Below are positions 17,187 through 26,705 of a stretch of DNA of 42,251 nt, in pieces (position 1 is the stretch's first letter; every line of letters begins with the position of its first letter). Below the pieces are notes generated by a model. That model was not told where the DNA came from, searched no databases, and was given only the letters and a program-made list of their open reading frames with translations. Source of the DNA: Methylococcaceae bacterium (GTDB taxonomy: Bacteria > Pseudomonadota > Gammaproteobacteria > Methylococcales > Methylomonadaceae); the NCBI GenBank assembly GCA_013140705.1, contig JABFSH010000024.1, positions 1 to 42,251 of the forward strand, given 5' to 3'. The translations under genes and the position numbers were made by a program.

Positions 17187-18623
17187 TTAAATGTGATAAG
17201 CAGTTTCACCATGTTCAGAGACATCAAGGCCTACGCGTTCAACTTCTTCGCTGACCCTCAAGCCAATCAGGATATCGACAAGCTTAAAAGCGATGAAAGA
17301 AACAGTGCCTGACCAAAGGATACAGACACCGACACCCCACAGTTGACTGGTAATCTGGCCGACCATATTGTATTCGGCGACAGCATTGGCAACATAATCC
17401 CACACGCCGGTTCCGCCAAGGGCCGGGCTGGCAACAACTCCCGTACCGATGGCACCTATGATACCGCCAACACCATGAACACCGAAGGCGTCTAATGAGT
17501 CATCGTAGCCTAACCAGCTTTTCAGGAAAGTAACCGACCAGAAGCATACAGCACCAACAACAAAGCCCAACATTATTGAGCCCATAGGACCCGCCCAGCC
17601 ACACGCCGGAGTGATAGCAACCAGGCCAGCGATGGCTCCAGATGCTCCGCCCAACATGCTCGGTTTGCCACGTATCAACCATTCTGCAATTGTCCAGGAT
17701 AAAGTTGCAGCAGCAGTCGCTAACAAGGTGTTAATAAACACCAAGCCTGAAAGTCCGTTGGCTTCCAGGTTGGAGCCTACGTTAAATCCAAACCAGCCGA
17801 CCCACAATAGTGATGCACCAATCATGGTCATAGTGACACTGTGTGGTGCAAGCGATTCCTTTTTAAAACCGATACGTTTGCCAATCATAATACAGCCGAC
17901 CAAGCCGGCAATGCCCGCATTGATGTGGACAACCGTACCACCGGCAAAATCCAGAGCGCCCTTTTGAAACAAAAATCCTGCAGTTGCGCCTGCAGCTTCA
18001 GCTGCAGCGGCGTTGGTATAGGCGTCGGGACCGGCCCAATACCAGACCATATGGGCTATCGGCAGATAAGAGAAAGTAAACCAAAGTACTATGAATAACA
18101 ATACCGCTGAAAATTTAACCCGCTCTGCGAAGGCACCGATGATTAATGCCGGAGTTATGGCTGAGAAGGTCAGCTGAAAGGCGACATAAATATATTCCGG
18201 AATATAGACGCCTTTACTAAATGTTGCAGCCTGGGAATCGGGTGTAATGCCCTTTAGAAACAACTTGCTCAAGCCGCCAAAGAATGCATTCCCTTCGGTA
18301 AATGCGATGCTGTAGCCGTAGATGGCCCATAACACACTGGTTAGGGCAAAAATAACAAATACCTGCATCAATATTGACAGCATGTTTTTGGCGCGCACCA
18401 TGCCGCCATAAAAAAGCGCCAGACCAGGAACGACCATCAAGATGACGAGGACGGTAGCGACAATCATCCACGCCATATCACCCTTGTCGACTACTGGAGT
18501 TGCAGCGGCAGGTGCGGTAGTTAGAGCTACTGCTTCCTCAGCCACCACGGCAGGATCCGCATAACCGAATGCCGAAAAACCCAGCAACGAAATTAAAATT
18601 ATTGTGTTTATTAGTTGTCTCAT
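17187..18623 (-). CDS. amtB: Ammonium transporter, copy 1
   Basis: An ammonium channel of 478 residues. The signal peptide ends near GYA-D (residue 23) and an extra Ala/Pro-rich stretch precedes the first of about 11 membrane segments. The pore histidines sit in LPIAHMVWYW and DAFGVHGVGGI, and the family signature in ALDFAGGTVVHINAG. It starts 15 bp after glnK copy 1 with a strong ribosome site (AAGGGGG). The unit lies behind a sigma-54 promoter with NtrC-like sites, so it is the nitrogen-starvation-induced transporter of the pair. Confidence 0.95.
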   Translation of the reverse strand: MRQLINTIILISLLGFSAFGYADPAVVAEEAVALTTAPAAATPVVDKGDMAWMIVATVLVILMVVPGLALFYGGMVRAKNMLSILMQVFVIFALTSVLWAIYGYSIAFTEGNAFFGGLSKLFLKGITPDSQAATFSKGVYIPEYIYVAFQLTFSAITPALIIGAFAERVKFSAVLLFIVLWFTFSYLPIAHMVWYWAGPDAYTNAAAAEAAGATAGFLFQKGALDFAGGTVVHINAGIAGLVGCIMIGKRIGFKKESLAPHSVTMTMIGASLLWVGWFGFNVGSNLEANGLSGLVFINTLLATAAATLSWTIAEWLIRGKPSMLGGASGAIAGLVAITPACGWAGPMGSIMLGFVVGAVCFWSVTFLKSWLGYDDSLDAFGVHGVGGIIGAIGTGVVASPALGGTGVWDYVANAVAEYNMVGQITSQLWGVGVCILWSGTVSFIAFKLVDILIGLRVSEEVERVGLDVSEHGETAYHI

Positions 18624-18638
18624 TTTTTTCCCCCTTGA

Positions 18639-19157
<519 letters not shown>

Positions 19158-19305
19158 TTAAAGTTTTATAGGCTTTTCATCTTTTGTTCTTATCGAGAAG
19201 CGAATGTCAAAGTTAATTTTATTGACCGAGGCGTTAACGAATACCTTGGTTGATCAATGAGGGGAGGGGCCTGTGGCTAGGGAGGGTTGGAGCTAAAGGG
19301 CAAAA

Positions 19306-19329
19306 AAAATGCGCCCGAAGGCGCATTTT
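19306..19329 (-). terminator. Terminator of the porin gene
   Basis: A 10-bp stem AAAATGCGCC/GGCGCATTTT is closed, on the minus strand, by a TTCG tetraloop in C(UUCG)G context and followed by a T run. It begins 24 bp after the porin stop codon. Confidence 0.9.
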
Positions 19330-19352
19330 GGGATAATCCAGGGCACTCGGGA

Positions 19353-20708
19353 TTAGAAGGTGATTGTCATGTCCGTAGAGAACAAGAACTGGTCAGATGT
19401 TTGGCCTGTGCCACTGGAATCAACATCAAACATTCTGGTTTGGCTATCAGCCCAATCGTAACGCACGTTAGGACGCAAACTTAACCACTTTTTGGGTTTC
19501 CAGGTCACGCCTGCAGTAATTGCATAATAGGACGCAGCTGAGCAGGTGGAAAGGAAATTGGCGGCATAACTAACGCCTTGGTTATCGGTGGCTGCAGACA
19601 CCCGTCCGGGTGAGCAAACGCGGAAACCGTTTTGGTCGCGGAACCATTCTGCACGCATGCCCGCCACGATAGTGTCAGTCACATCGTAAGTAAGATGTGA
19701 GTTAATGCCGTACCACTCCGCATCGACGGAATCAGGTGTGCCGTTGGCAAAAATGTTGCTGGCAAAGCCATGGTCATGTTGTAACATCAAATGCATTTTA
19801 TCGGTGATATTATGCTTTAAAACGATACTGTATAACGCCCATGATGCACTGCTGTTCTCAGAGGTTGCGCCATAAGTGCCTGCAACATTTAGCGATGTGC
19901 CTTTGTCTGTGCTAGTCCAGGTTGTACCCATTAATCCTGACCAGTTACCTAGATGCTTGTCCCATCCGCCATCCCAGCCACCAGTTGCACTACCTGTAAC
20001 AACGCCGCCCATGACTGACCAATTGCCATTGACAGCATAGTTGCCCATAACCCCGGTGTGTGTGAAGGGTTCGCCATATTGCATGGTGTAGGCATGAGTG
20101 TAGAAAAAGTTATCGGGTGCAGGAACAGTTTCATAGCCAATCGGCGTATAAAAATGACCGATTTTAAGATTTAAGCCGTTACCGACAGGCACATACGACT
20201 CCAAATAAGCCTGGGGGAGAGCGAAATCATAAAAGCGATTTTCGCTACCACCTAACAATGTTAAGTCCCAAGTGCTTCTGTTGCGCGGATTTGCGGTATT
20301 AACATCAAGTGCCGGCACACCATAAGCTTGGGTAAAAATGGAGTCAGTGCCAAACATAATGTCGAAACGGCCACCAAAATCCCATGAGCTACCCTCGGTA
20401 GCAACGGCTCTTTGTACATACATATTCAACTGGTTCAGTTGAAACTCAGCTGAGCGGTCACCAAAGGTGACAGGGCCGTTAAAATTGCTTTCAGGATCCG
20501 TGGCGTTGTAAGTAATGCCGGCATTTGCCCAGCCACCGATGACGATGCCACTATCTTTCAATATTTTTGTTTCGTTGATATCGTAACCCGATAAATCATT
20601 AATCATGCCTCCATCGGCAAAAGCTGTTCCGCCGCTTAAACCAGTCAGCAACAGACTACTAGCAGTAGCGCAAATTATGCGATGCTTGCCATTAGATAAA
20701 AATTTCAT
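19353..20708 (-). CDS. BBP2/OmpL-like outer-membrane porin, nitrogen-controlled
   Basis: A predicted beta-barrel porin of 451 residues. The start at 20708 is chosen because GGAG lies 7 bases upstream; the open frame continues to 20792. The signal peptide ends near AFA-D (residue 34). The mature chain has alternating aromatic strands (ANAGITYNATDP, FGGRFDIMFGTD, LKIGHFYTPIGYETVP) and ends in Phe (DMTITF), the usual sorting signal for the outer membrane. It fits the putative beta-barrel porin-2 family. A sigma-54 promoter with two NtrC-like sites controls it, so a likely role is uptake of a small nitrogen compound such as ammonium, urea or amides; the solute is inference. Confidence 0.85.
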   Translation of the reverse strand: MKFLSNGKHRIICATASSLLLTGLSGGTAFADGGMINDLSGYDINETKILKDSGIVIGGWANAGITYNATDPESNFNGPVTFGDRSAEFQLNQLNMYVQRAVATEGSSWDFGGRFDIMFGTDSIFTQAYGVPALDVNTANPRNRSTWDLTLLGGSENRFYDFALPQAYLESYVPVGNGLNLKIGHFYTPIGYETVPAPDNFFYTHAYTMQYGEPFTHTGVMGNYAVNGNWSVMGGVVTGSATGGWDGGWDKHLGNWSGLMGTTWTSTDKGTSLNVAGTYGATSENSSASWALYSIVLKHNITDKMHLMLQHDHGFASNIFANGTPDSVDAEWYGINSHLTYDVTDTIVAGMRAEWFRDQNGFRVCSPGRVSAATDNQGVSYAANFLSTCSAASYYAITAGVTWKPKKWLSLRPNVRYDWADSQTRMFDVDSSGTGQTSDQFLFSTDMTITF

Positions 20709-20839
20709 GTTCATTCTCCAGTTTGCATGTGAAAAATAGGATGTTGCAAAATCACAACGACTATGTGCAAAAGTATAGCTTGTCGTTGTCAAAATGCAAC
20801 TTATTTTTATTGTATTTTAATTTTGACCAAAGATGAGCA

Positions 20840-20855
20840 AGCAAAAATGCGGCCA
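20840..20855 (-). promoter_or_regulatory. Sigma-54 promoter of the porin gene
   Basis: Minus-strand TGGCCGCATTTTTGCT closely matches TGGCAC-N5-TTGCT, with GG and GC 10 bases apart. The predicted start is near 20829, giving a leader of about 120 bases. Confidence 0.85.
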
Positions 20856-20928
20856 CTTTTAAAAAAACATATAATACAATAAGATGAATGAATACTGACT
20901 TATGTTTCTTGCATTATTGACTTGAATT

Positions 20929-20977
20929 TGCACCAAATAAATGCACCATTCTTAACTAAGAGTCCCAGTCTGGTGCA
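20929..20977. promoter_or_regulatory. Pair of NtrC-like sites upstream of the porin promoter
   Basis: TGCACCAAATAAATGCA (20929-20945) has TGCA at both ends of a 17-mer. AGTCCCAGTCTGGTGCA (20961-20977) has a full right half, GGTGCA. Starts are 32 bp apart, and centres fall near -108 and -140 from the predicted porin start, the same geometry as the enhancer of Escherichia coli glnAp2. A further TGCACCA half-site begins at 20942. Confidence 0.65.
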
Positions 20978-20980
20978 ATG

Positions 20981-21040
20981 TTAGTTGCTATTTAGCAACT
21001 AACCAAGGGCATTGTTGCTTTTATCTCGCGAAACAACAAT
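20981..21040. promoter_or_regulatory. Two inverted repeats in the glnA upstream region
   Basis: TTAGTTGCTA (20981-20990) and TAGCAACTAA (20993-21002) form a perfect 10-bp-arm repeat around TT. ATTGTTG (21011-21017) and CAACAAT (21034-21040) form a second, looser repeat. Both lie 160-220 bp before glnA within the 494-bp porin-glnA spacer. No GG-N10-GC pattern faces glnA anywhere in the spacer. A weak sigma-70-type match is TTGCTT (21015-21020), 17 bases, AATAAT. Confidence 0.45.
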
Positions 21041-21202
21041 AATGGCTTTATATTCGTTACTTTAAAAATGATTCACAGACCAAAAATGAACTTGATCCTC
21101 CATGGTTTTTTTTAGTGGCTAACTAATAAAAAATAATGTTATTGTTATAGGGTTTTCAATAAAACACTGACATCAAAACAAACATCTTAGGAGATACAAT
21201 AA

Positions 21203-22612
21203 ATGTCTGTAGCAAACGTACTTAAACTGATTAAAGAAAACGACGTCAAGTATGTCGATTTTCGCTTTTGTGATACGCGCGGCAAAGAACAGCATGTGAC
21301 TTTTCCGGCGCATTCAATTGATGAAGATACTTTCGAAGAAGGCAATATGTTTGATGGTTCTTCGATTGCCGGCTGGAAGCATATCAACGAGTCAGACATG
21401 ATCCTGATGCCGGATCCTGCTACAGCCGTTATGGATCCCTTTTATGATGACCCTACCCTGATCATTCGTTGCGACATTATTGAACCCAAAAACATGCAAG
21501 GCTACGAGCGCGACCCGCGTTCATTGGCAAAGCGTGCTGAAAAATACCTGCAATCAACCGGCATTGCTGATACAGCTTTTTTCGGGCCTGAAAACGAATT
21601 CTTCATATTTGACGATATTCGCTGGGGATCTGACATGAGCGGTTCGTTCTATAAAATCGACTCAGAGGAAGCGGGCTGGAATTCTGAGAAAGTGTATGCT
21701 GACGGCAATATTGGTCATCGTCCTGGCGTTAAGGGCGGCTATTTTCCCGTTCCGCCTGTCGATTCCTTCCAGGACATGCGTTCTGCAATGTGCACAACAT
21801 TAGAGCAGTTGGGTATGATTACTGAAGTGCATCACCACGAAGTTGCAACGGCTGGACAATGCGAAATTGGCGTGAAATTTAACACCCTGGTTAAAAAGGC
21901 CGATGAGGTGTTGGGTCTGAAATATGTGGTTGCAAATATTGCACATGCTTACGGCAAAACTGCGACATTCATGCCTAAACCTATGGTGGGTGACAACGGT
22001 AGTGGCATGCACGTGCACCAGTCCTTGGCTAAAGGTGGTGTTAACCTGTTTACCGGCGACCTTTATGGTGGTTTGTCTGAAACGGCATTGTACTATATCG
22101 GCGGTATTATCAAGCATGCCAGAGCATTAAACGCCTTCACTAATGCTTCAACCAACAGTTACAAGCGTTTGGTTCCAGGTTTTGAAGCGCCTGTTATGTT
22201 GGCTTATTCTGCGCGTAACCGTTCAGCTTCAATCCGTATCCCATTTGTTAATAACCCGAAAGGTCGTCGTATCGAAGTGCGTTTCCCTGATTCAACGGCA
22301 AATCCTTATTTGGCATTCTCTGCCATGTTGATGGCCGGCTTGGATGGCATTCAAAACAAAATCCATCCTGGCGATGCGATGGACAAAGACTTGTACGATT
22401 TGCCTGCCGAAGAGGCCAAAAATATCCCACAAGTCTGTCATGCCTTCGATCAGGCGCTGGAAGCTCTTGACAATGATCGTGAGTTCTTGACTCGTGGCGG
22501 TGTATTTACCGACGATGTTATCGATGGTTATATCGATTTAAAAATGGGTGAAGTGACTCGTTTGCGAATGAGCACGCATCCTGTAGAGTTCGATATGTAC
22601 TATAGTTTGTAA
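21203..22612 (+). CDS. glnA: Glutamine synthetase, type I
   Basis: ATP-dependent ligation of ammonium to glutamate; a dodecameric cytoplasmic enzyme and the main ammonium-assimilation step. At 469 residues it has the usual bacterial GSI-beta length. Landmarks are the beta-grasp domain with [17 protein letters not shown], the metal-site block FFGPENEFF, the ATP-binding part [10 protein letters not shown], and [10 protein letters not shown]. The adenylylation site is Tyr398 in KDLYDLP, so it is probably under GlnE control. AGGAG lies 9 bases before the ATG. A strong terminator separates it from ntrBC, which has its own promoter. Confidence 0.98.
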   Translation: MSVANVLKLIKENDVKYVDFRFCDTRGKEQHVTFPAHSIDEDTFEEGNMFDGSSIAGWKHINESDMILMPDPATAVMDPFYDDPTLIIRCDIIEPKNMQGYERDPRSLAKRAEKYLQSTGIADTAFFGPENEFFIFDDIRWGSDMSGSFYKIDSEEAGWNSEKVYADGNIGHRPGVKGGYFPVPPVDSFQDMRSAMCTTLEQLGMITEVHHHEVATAGQCEIGVKFNTLVKKADEVLGLKYVVANIAHAYGKTATFMPKPMVGDNGSGMHVHQSLAKGGVNLFTGDLYGGLSETALYYIGGIIKHARALNAFTNASTNSYKRLVPGFEAPVMLAYSARNRSASIRIPFVNNPKGRRIEVRFPDSTANPYLAFSAMLMAGLDGIQNKIHPGDAMDKDLYDLPAEEAKNIPQVCHAFDQALEALDNDREFLTRGGVFTDDVIDGYIDLKMGEVTRLRMSTHPVEFDMYYSL

Positions 22613-22630
22613 GATCATTTGATTGGTACT

Positions 22631-22655
22631 AAACGCCCCGTTTTGGGGCGTTTTT
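22631..22655 (+). terminator. Terminator of glnA
   Basis: A 9-bp stem AAACGCCCC/GGGGCGTTT (22631-22639, 22645-22653) with a GTTTT loop is followed by a T run. It starts 19 bp after the glnA stop. Confidence 0.92.
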
Positions 22656-22723
22656 GTTTATGCAGCTTTCAAATTGATCCTGTGTTATTGGCGAAAACTC
22701 ACACATTTGCGTATAGCCAGATG

Positions 22724-22739
22724 TGGCCTACAAATTGCT
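22724..22739 (+). promoter_or_regulatory. Sigma-54 promoter of ntrBC
   Basis: TGGCCTACAAATTGCT matches TGGCAC-N5-TTGCT, with GG (22725-22726) and GC (22737-22738) exactly 10 bases apart. The predicted start is near 22750. I found no convincing NtrC site in the 150 bp upstream. Confidence 0.7.
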
Positions 22740-22767
22740 TTCTACATCTGAAAGCATATTCTATGAA

Positions 22768-23835
22768 ATGGGTTCCACTGAAATCATGTATAAACGCATT
22801 CTTGATCATATCAATTCGGCTATCCTGCTGTTTGATCGTCAATTAAATCTCGTATACATCAATAATGCGGGTGAGATTTTGCTTGCCGACAGCGCGCATC
22901 ACTTGATAAAGCAAAGTGCTTGCGAGCTTTTCAAGTCATCCGATCCCGCGTTACTCATTAATCTCAAGCAATCTTTGAGCATGGAAGAGCCGCTCGTGGC
23001 TCGGGCCTTGATGCTGAGTCGACCGACTCAAAACGTTACCATCAATTTAATAGCAACGCCGATGATTGCTGGCGAGCAAGTCAATGAGATCTTGGTTGAA
23101 TTGCAGCATGTCGACAATCATCTCCGCATCTCCAGAGAAGAGCAAATTCTGACCCAGCAGAATACGGCAAGATTACTTGTTAGGGGGCTTGCTCATGAGA
23201 TAAAGAATCCGCTGGGGGGATTGCGCGGCGCAGCACAGCTGCTGGATTTGGAACTGGAAGATCCGGAACTTAAGGAATACACCCAAATCATCATTGCTGA
23301 ATCGGACCGCTTGCAGGGATTGATGGACAAGATCCTCGGGCCCAATAAACTGCCTATTAAGAGGCCATTGAATGTTCATGAGGTTCTGGAGCGGGTAAGG
23401 CAGCTGGTTTTGGCGGAGTCTACAGGAAATGTTGCCATCTTTTGCGATTATGACCCGAGTCTCCCCAATATACAGGCTGACAAGGATCAGCTTATCCAGG
23501 CTGTGCTGAATATTGTCAGAAATGCTGTGCAAGCCACAGATGGTAAGGGAGTCATTACATTTAGAACCCGGGTTCATCGGCATTTGACGATAGCGGGCAA
23601 GCGCTATAAGTTGGCCGTCAAGTGTGACATCATCGATGACGGGCCAGGAATTAATCCGGATATGATGAATCAGATTTTTTATCCGATGATTACCGGTCGT
23701 GCTGACGGCACTGGATTGGGCCTGTCGATTGCTCAGTCACTAATCAATCAGCATAATGGTTTGATTGAATGCGCTAGCGAGCCTGGAAACACCATGTTTT
23801 CAATATTTTTACCGATGGAGCCAGGTCATGAATAA
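22768..23835 (+). CDS. ntrB: Nitrogen regulation sensor kinase NtrB
   Basis: Cytoplasmic histidine kinase/phosphatase (355 aa from the chosen start) that controls NtrC and is itself controlled by PII. An N-terminal PAS domain (about residues 5-115) contains AILLFDRQLNLVYINNAG. HisKA follows with LAHEIKNPLGG (His143), and the ATPase domain has NIVRNAVQA, DDGPGI and GTGLGLSIAQ. The frame is open to a GTG at 22723, but that codon lies in the sigma-54 promoter; ATG 22768 or 22786 lies downstream of the predicted start point. Neither has a strong ribosome site. The last 8 bp overlap ntrC. Confidence 0.95.
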   Translation: MGSTEIMYKRILDHINSAILLFDRQLNLVYINNAGEILLADSAHHLIKQSACELFKSSDPALLINLKQSLSMEEPLVARALMLSRPTQNVTINLIATPMIAGEQVNEILVELQHVDNHLRISREEQILTQQNTARLLVRGLAHEIKNPLGGLRGAAQLLDLELEDPELKEYTQIIIAESDRLQGLMDKILGPNKLPIKRPLNVHEVLERVRQLVLAESTGNVAIFCDYDPSLPNIQADKDQLIQAVLNIVRNAVQATDGKGVITFRTRVHRHLTIAGKRYKLAVKCDIIDDGPGINPDMMNQIFYPMITGRADGTGLGLSIAQSLINQHNGLIECASEPGNTMFSIFLPMEPGHE

Positions 23836-25237
23836 GCCCGAAACAGTCTGGATCATTGATGACGATAAGTCCATCCGCTGGGTTGTTGAAAAGGCCTTGC
23901 AGAAGGCGGCCATGAGAACACGCAGTTTTTCCAATGCAAAAGAGCTTTTGAGCGCCTTGGAAGTTGATTTTCCTGACGCATTGCTAACTGATATCCGCAT
24001 GCCGGGTATGGATGGTCTTGAATTATTGGATAAGATTCAAAAATCACATCCTGTATTGCCGGTTATTGTCATGACAGCACATTCTGATCTGGAGAGTGCG
24101 GTTTCCGCTTTTCATGGGGGTGCATTCGAATATTTGCCCAAGCCTTTTGATATTAAGGAAGTGGTTGATCTGGCGCATCGCGCCTGTCTGCATGGACGAC
24201 AACAGCAGCGCGCGGATAATGAATCCGCCACCATTGAGTCTACACCGGAAATTATTGGTGCTGCTCCTGCTATGCAGGAAGTTTTTCGAGCGATCGGGCG
24301 TTTAGCCAGGTCTCATATTACTGTTTTGATTAATGGCGAGTCAGGAACGGGTAAGGAATTGGTGGCAAAAGCCTTGCATCGGCATAGTCCAAGAGCAAAA
24401 AATCCGTTTATTGCATTAAATATGGCGGCAATTCCAAAAGACCTCATGGAGTCAGAGTTGTTCGGGCATGAAAAAGGGGCGTTTACAGGAGCGGCAGCCA
24501 GACGATCCGGTCGGTTCGAGCAAGCGCATGGTGGCACTTTATTTCTTGATGAAATTGGGGATATGCCAGCCGAATTGCAAACCAGGCTTTTAAGAGTGTT
24601 GGCAGACGGCGAATTTTATCCCGTTGGTGCGCATGCGTCGATTAAAGTGGATGTGCGCATTATTGCGGCGACGCATCAGGATCTTGAAACGCTTGTTAAT
24701 CAGGGGCGCTTTAGAGAGGATTTGTTTCATCGATTAAATGTCATACGAATTCATATACCGCCGCTGAGAGATCGCAAACAAGATGTGCCGTTGTTGTTAC
24801 GTCATTTTCTGGCTCAGGCTGCTCAGGAGCTTAATACGGAAGTCAAAATATTGAAGCCGGAAGCAGAGGTTTTTTTGAGTACACTGGATTGGCCCGGAAA
24901 CGTCAGGCAGTTGGAGAACAGTTGTCGCTGGTTGACTGTGATGGCTTCGGGGCGAGAAATTCATCTGCATGACTTGCCGCCCGAATTGTTGAATGCATCG
25001 ATCAAGAAAGAATCTACGGGAACGGATTGGGAGTCGCTGCTGCGAGTTTGGGTAGATCGTCAGCTGATGGCTAAAGAATCGGAAGTTGCCAAGCATACCA
25101 TTCCCACGGTGGAATCGATTTTGATAAAGGCAGCATTAAATTTCACTCATGGTAAACGGCATGAGGCGGCCATTTTGCTGGGTTATGGTAGAAACACTCT
25201 GACGCGTAAGATTAAAGAATTGGGTATCGAGGAATAG
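23828..25237 (+). CDS. ntrC: Nitrogen regulator NtrC, sigma-54 activator
   Basis: Enhancer-binding activator of 469 residues for RpoN promoters. The receiver domain has phospho-acceptor Asp55 in LLTDIRMPG. The AAA+ domain shows GESGTGKELVAKAL (Walker A), the sigma-54-contact loop GAFTGA, GGTLFLDEIGD (Walker B) and WPGNVRQLEN. A Fis-type helix-turn-helix ends the protein (EAAILLGYGRNTLTRKIKEL). The start at 23828 overlaps ntrB as ATGAATAA and has GGAG upstream. It is the probable activator of the three sigma-54 promoters found here. Confidence 0.97.
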   Translation: MNKPETVWIIDDDKSIRWVVEKALQKAAMRTRSFSNAKELLSALEVDFPDALLTDIRMPGMDGLELLDKIQKSHPVLPVIVMTAHSDLESAVSAFHGGAFEYLPKPFDIKEVVDLAHRACLHGRQQQRADNESATIESTPEIIGAAPAMQEVFRAIGRLARSHITVLINGESGTGKELVAKALHRHSPRAKNPFIALNMAAIPKDLMESELFGHEKGAFTGAAARRSGRFEQAHGGTLFLDEIGDMPAELQTRLLRVLADGEFYPVGAHASIKVDVRIIAATHQDLETLVNQGRFREDLFHRLNVIRIHIPPLRDRKQDVPLLLRHFLAQAAQELNTEVKILKPEAEVFLSTLDWPGNVRQLENSCRWLTVMASGREIHLHDLPPELLNASIKKESTGTDWESLLRVWVDRQLMAKESEVAKHTIPTVESILIKAALNFTHGKRHEAAILLGYGRNTLTRKIKELGIEE

Positions 25238-25429
25238 CCTCCATATACAGTGCGGCTTGTGTCGAGAGTTGAAGGTGGGTTCTCTGGCTCAGGAATAAGG
25301 TAGAAAAGTAAAGTTTTTAAAGGTTGTAGTCGATTTTGTGAGTAAATAGAAATGAGGTGCAATTATTGTCTAGGTTTTGTAAAGCTTGTGATAATATATG
25401 CTTCATCTCTTTGAAGCGCAGAAGCAACT

Positions 25430-26419
25430 ATGACAAAATCCAATGACGATTCAGCGCAATACTTAATCAGCACGGTTTCCAAGAGATCGGGAGTGAAGTC
25501 TGATTTGGTCAGGGCTTGGGAACGTCGTTATCAAGCGGTCACGCCAACCAGAACAACCGGCGGGCATCGAGTATACACTGATCAGGATATAGCGCGACTC
25601 AAGCTTCTCAATCAAGCGACCAATAACGGTCACAGTATCAGTCAAATTGCTCAGCTCTCGCTTGATGAGTTAAAAAGATTATTAAAAGATGAACCGGTAG
25701 AAACGGTTATCAATTCCTATAAAGCTACCCAGTCTGCAATTGAGCGCGGTTATTTAGCCGAAGATTATATCAAAAAATGTTATTCCGCTATCTTGGCGTT
25801 CAATGCCAGGGAGCTTGAATCTCATTTTGAAAATGCAATTGTCGAATTGGGAACCGAGTTATTTATAGAGCAGCTATTGGAGCCATTATTGACGATGATC
25901 GGGGATCGTTGGAAATCCGGTGAACTCAGGCCCGTTCACGAGCATATGGCCTCTTCAATCATTCGGTCGTTGACCTATATCTTGCGGAACAATAGTCCCT
26001 GTGCGCCTGATGCACCCAAAATGATTGTCAGTACGCCGATTGGTCAGTTGCACGAGTTGGGTGCATTGCTGGCAGCTATTTTGGCGGAGCTCAAGGGTTG
26101 GCAAGTCACCTACCTGGGGGCAAATTTGCCGGCTGAAGAAATTGCTGCTGCAGTGAAGTATACCAATGCATGTGTAGTTACTATCAGCATTAGTTTTTAT
26201 GCCGATGATCAGGTTGTTCCACGGGAAATAAGGCGGTTAAAAAAACTGATCGGCAATGATGTTGCTTTAATTGTTGGAGGCAGGGCGGCAGTTCACTACA
26301 AGCCGGTTTTGGATGAGGTCGGTGTCTTAAATATTCAGGGCTTTAGTCATTTTAGAAGTATTCTTGATGACTTGGCGTCTCATAGATCCGTTCATAAAAC
26401 TCAGTCCGCTGATGGGTAA
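25430..26419 (+). CDS. MerR-family regulator with B12-binding domain (CarH/LitR-like)
   Basis: A 329-residue regulator. A MerR helix-turn-helix fills residues 10-80 (VRAWERRY, TGGHRVYTDQDI). A helical bundle follows, with the CarH-type W-x9-EH motif at W161, E171 and H172, then a B12-binding fold. The cobalamin-ligand motif reads QLHELG (His208), so the first acidic residue of D/E-x-H-x2-G is Gln. The residue after W161 is Lys, where the Thermus CarH has the His that coordinates cobalt after illumination. It may therefore sense B12 without the known light-state chemistry; this is inference. It stands alone, with a possible promoter TTGTCT-N18-GATAAT about 40 bp upstream. Its target is unknown. 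Confidence 0.85.
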   Translation: MTKSNDDSAQYLISTVSKRSGVKSDLVRAWERRYQAVTPTRTTGGHRVYTDQDIARLKLLNQATNNGHSISQIAQLSLDELKRLLKDEPVETVINSYKATQSAIERGYLAEDYIKKCYSAILAFNARELESHFENAIVELGTELFIEQLLEPLLTMIGDRWKSGELRPVHEHMASSIIRSLTYILRNNSPCAPDAPKMIVSTPIGQLHELGALLAAILAELKGWQVTYLGANLPAEEIAAAVKYTNACVVTISISFYADDQVVPREIRRLKKLIGNDVALIVGGRAAVHYKPVLDEVGVLNIQGFSHFRSILDDLASHRSVHKTQSADG

Positions 26420-26667
26420 TTATCTGTGCTGCTCAGCGTGATGCGGCGATTTATTAAGCCGCCAAGTTTCCTATTTAAAAATCTGCACGTTTGAATTTTG
26501 CCATTCACTTGTAGTTAATTGCGAGACTATTATTCCATGGACTGGAGTAGGTCTTGATGATTCAAGAGCGGCACTTTTAGGGCATCTTATAGCGCATAAG
26601 TCCGTCACAAACCATCTCAGTTGAGCTCTGAAAGACTATATTTTGGAGGGTATCGTGTATTAAGAGT

Positions 26668-26696
26668 TTGACGCATCTACAGTTTCCATATAACAT
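26668..26696 (+). promoter_or_regulatory. Possible sigma-70 promoter of the yceD-rpmF-fab cluster
   Basis: TTGACG (26668-26673), 17 bases, TAACAT (26691-26696). If used, transcription would begin near 26703, almost at the yceD ATG (26706), which has no Shine-Dalgarno sequence. A TATAAC with shorter spacing overlaps it. The preceding 26420-26667 spacer holds nothing else that I recognise. Confidence 0.4.
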
Positions 26697-26705
26697 TGTC
26701 CAGTT

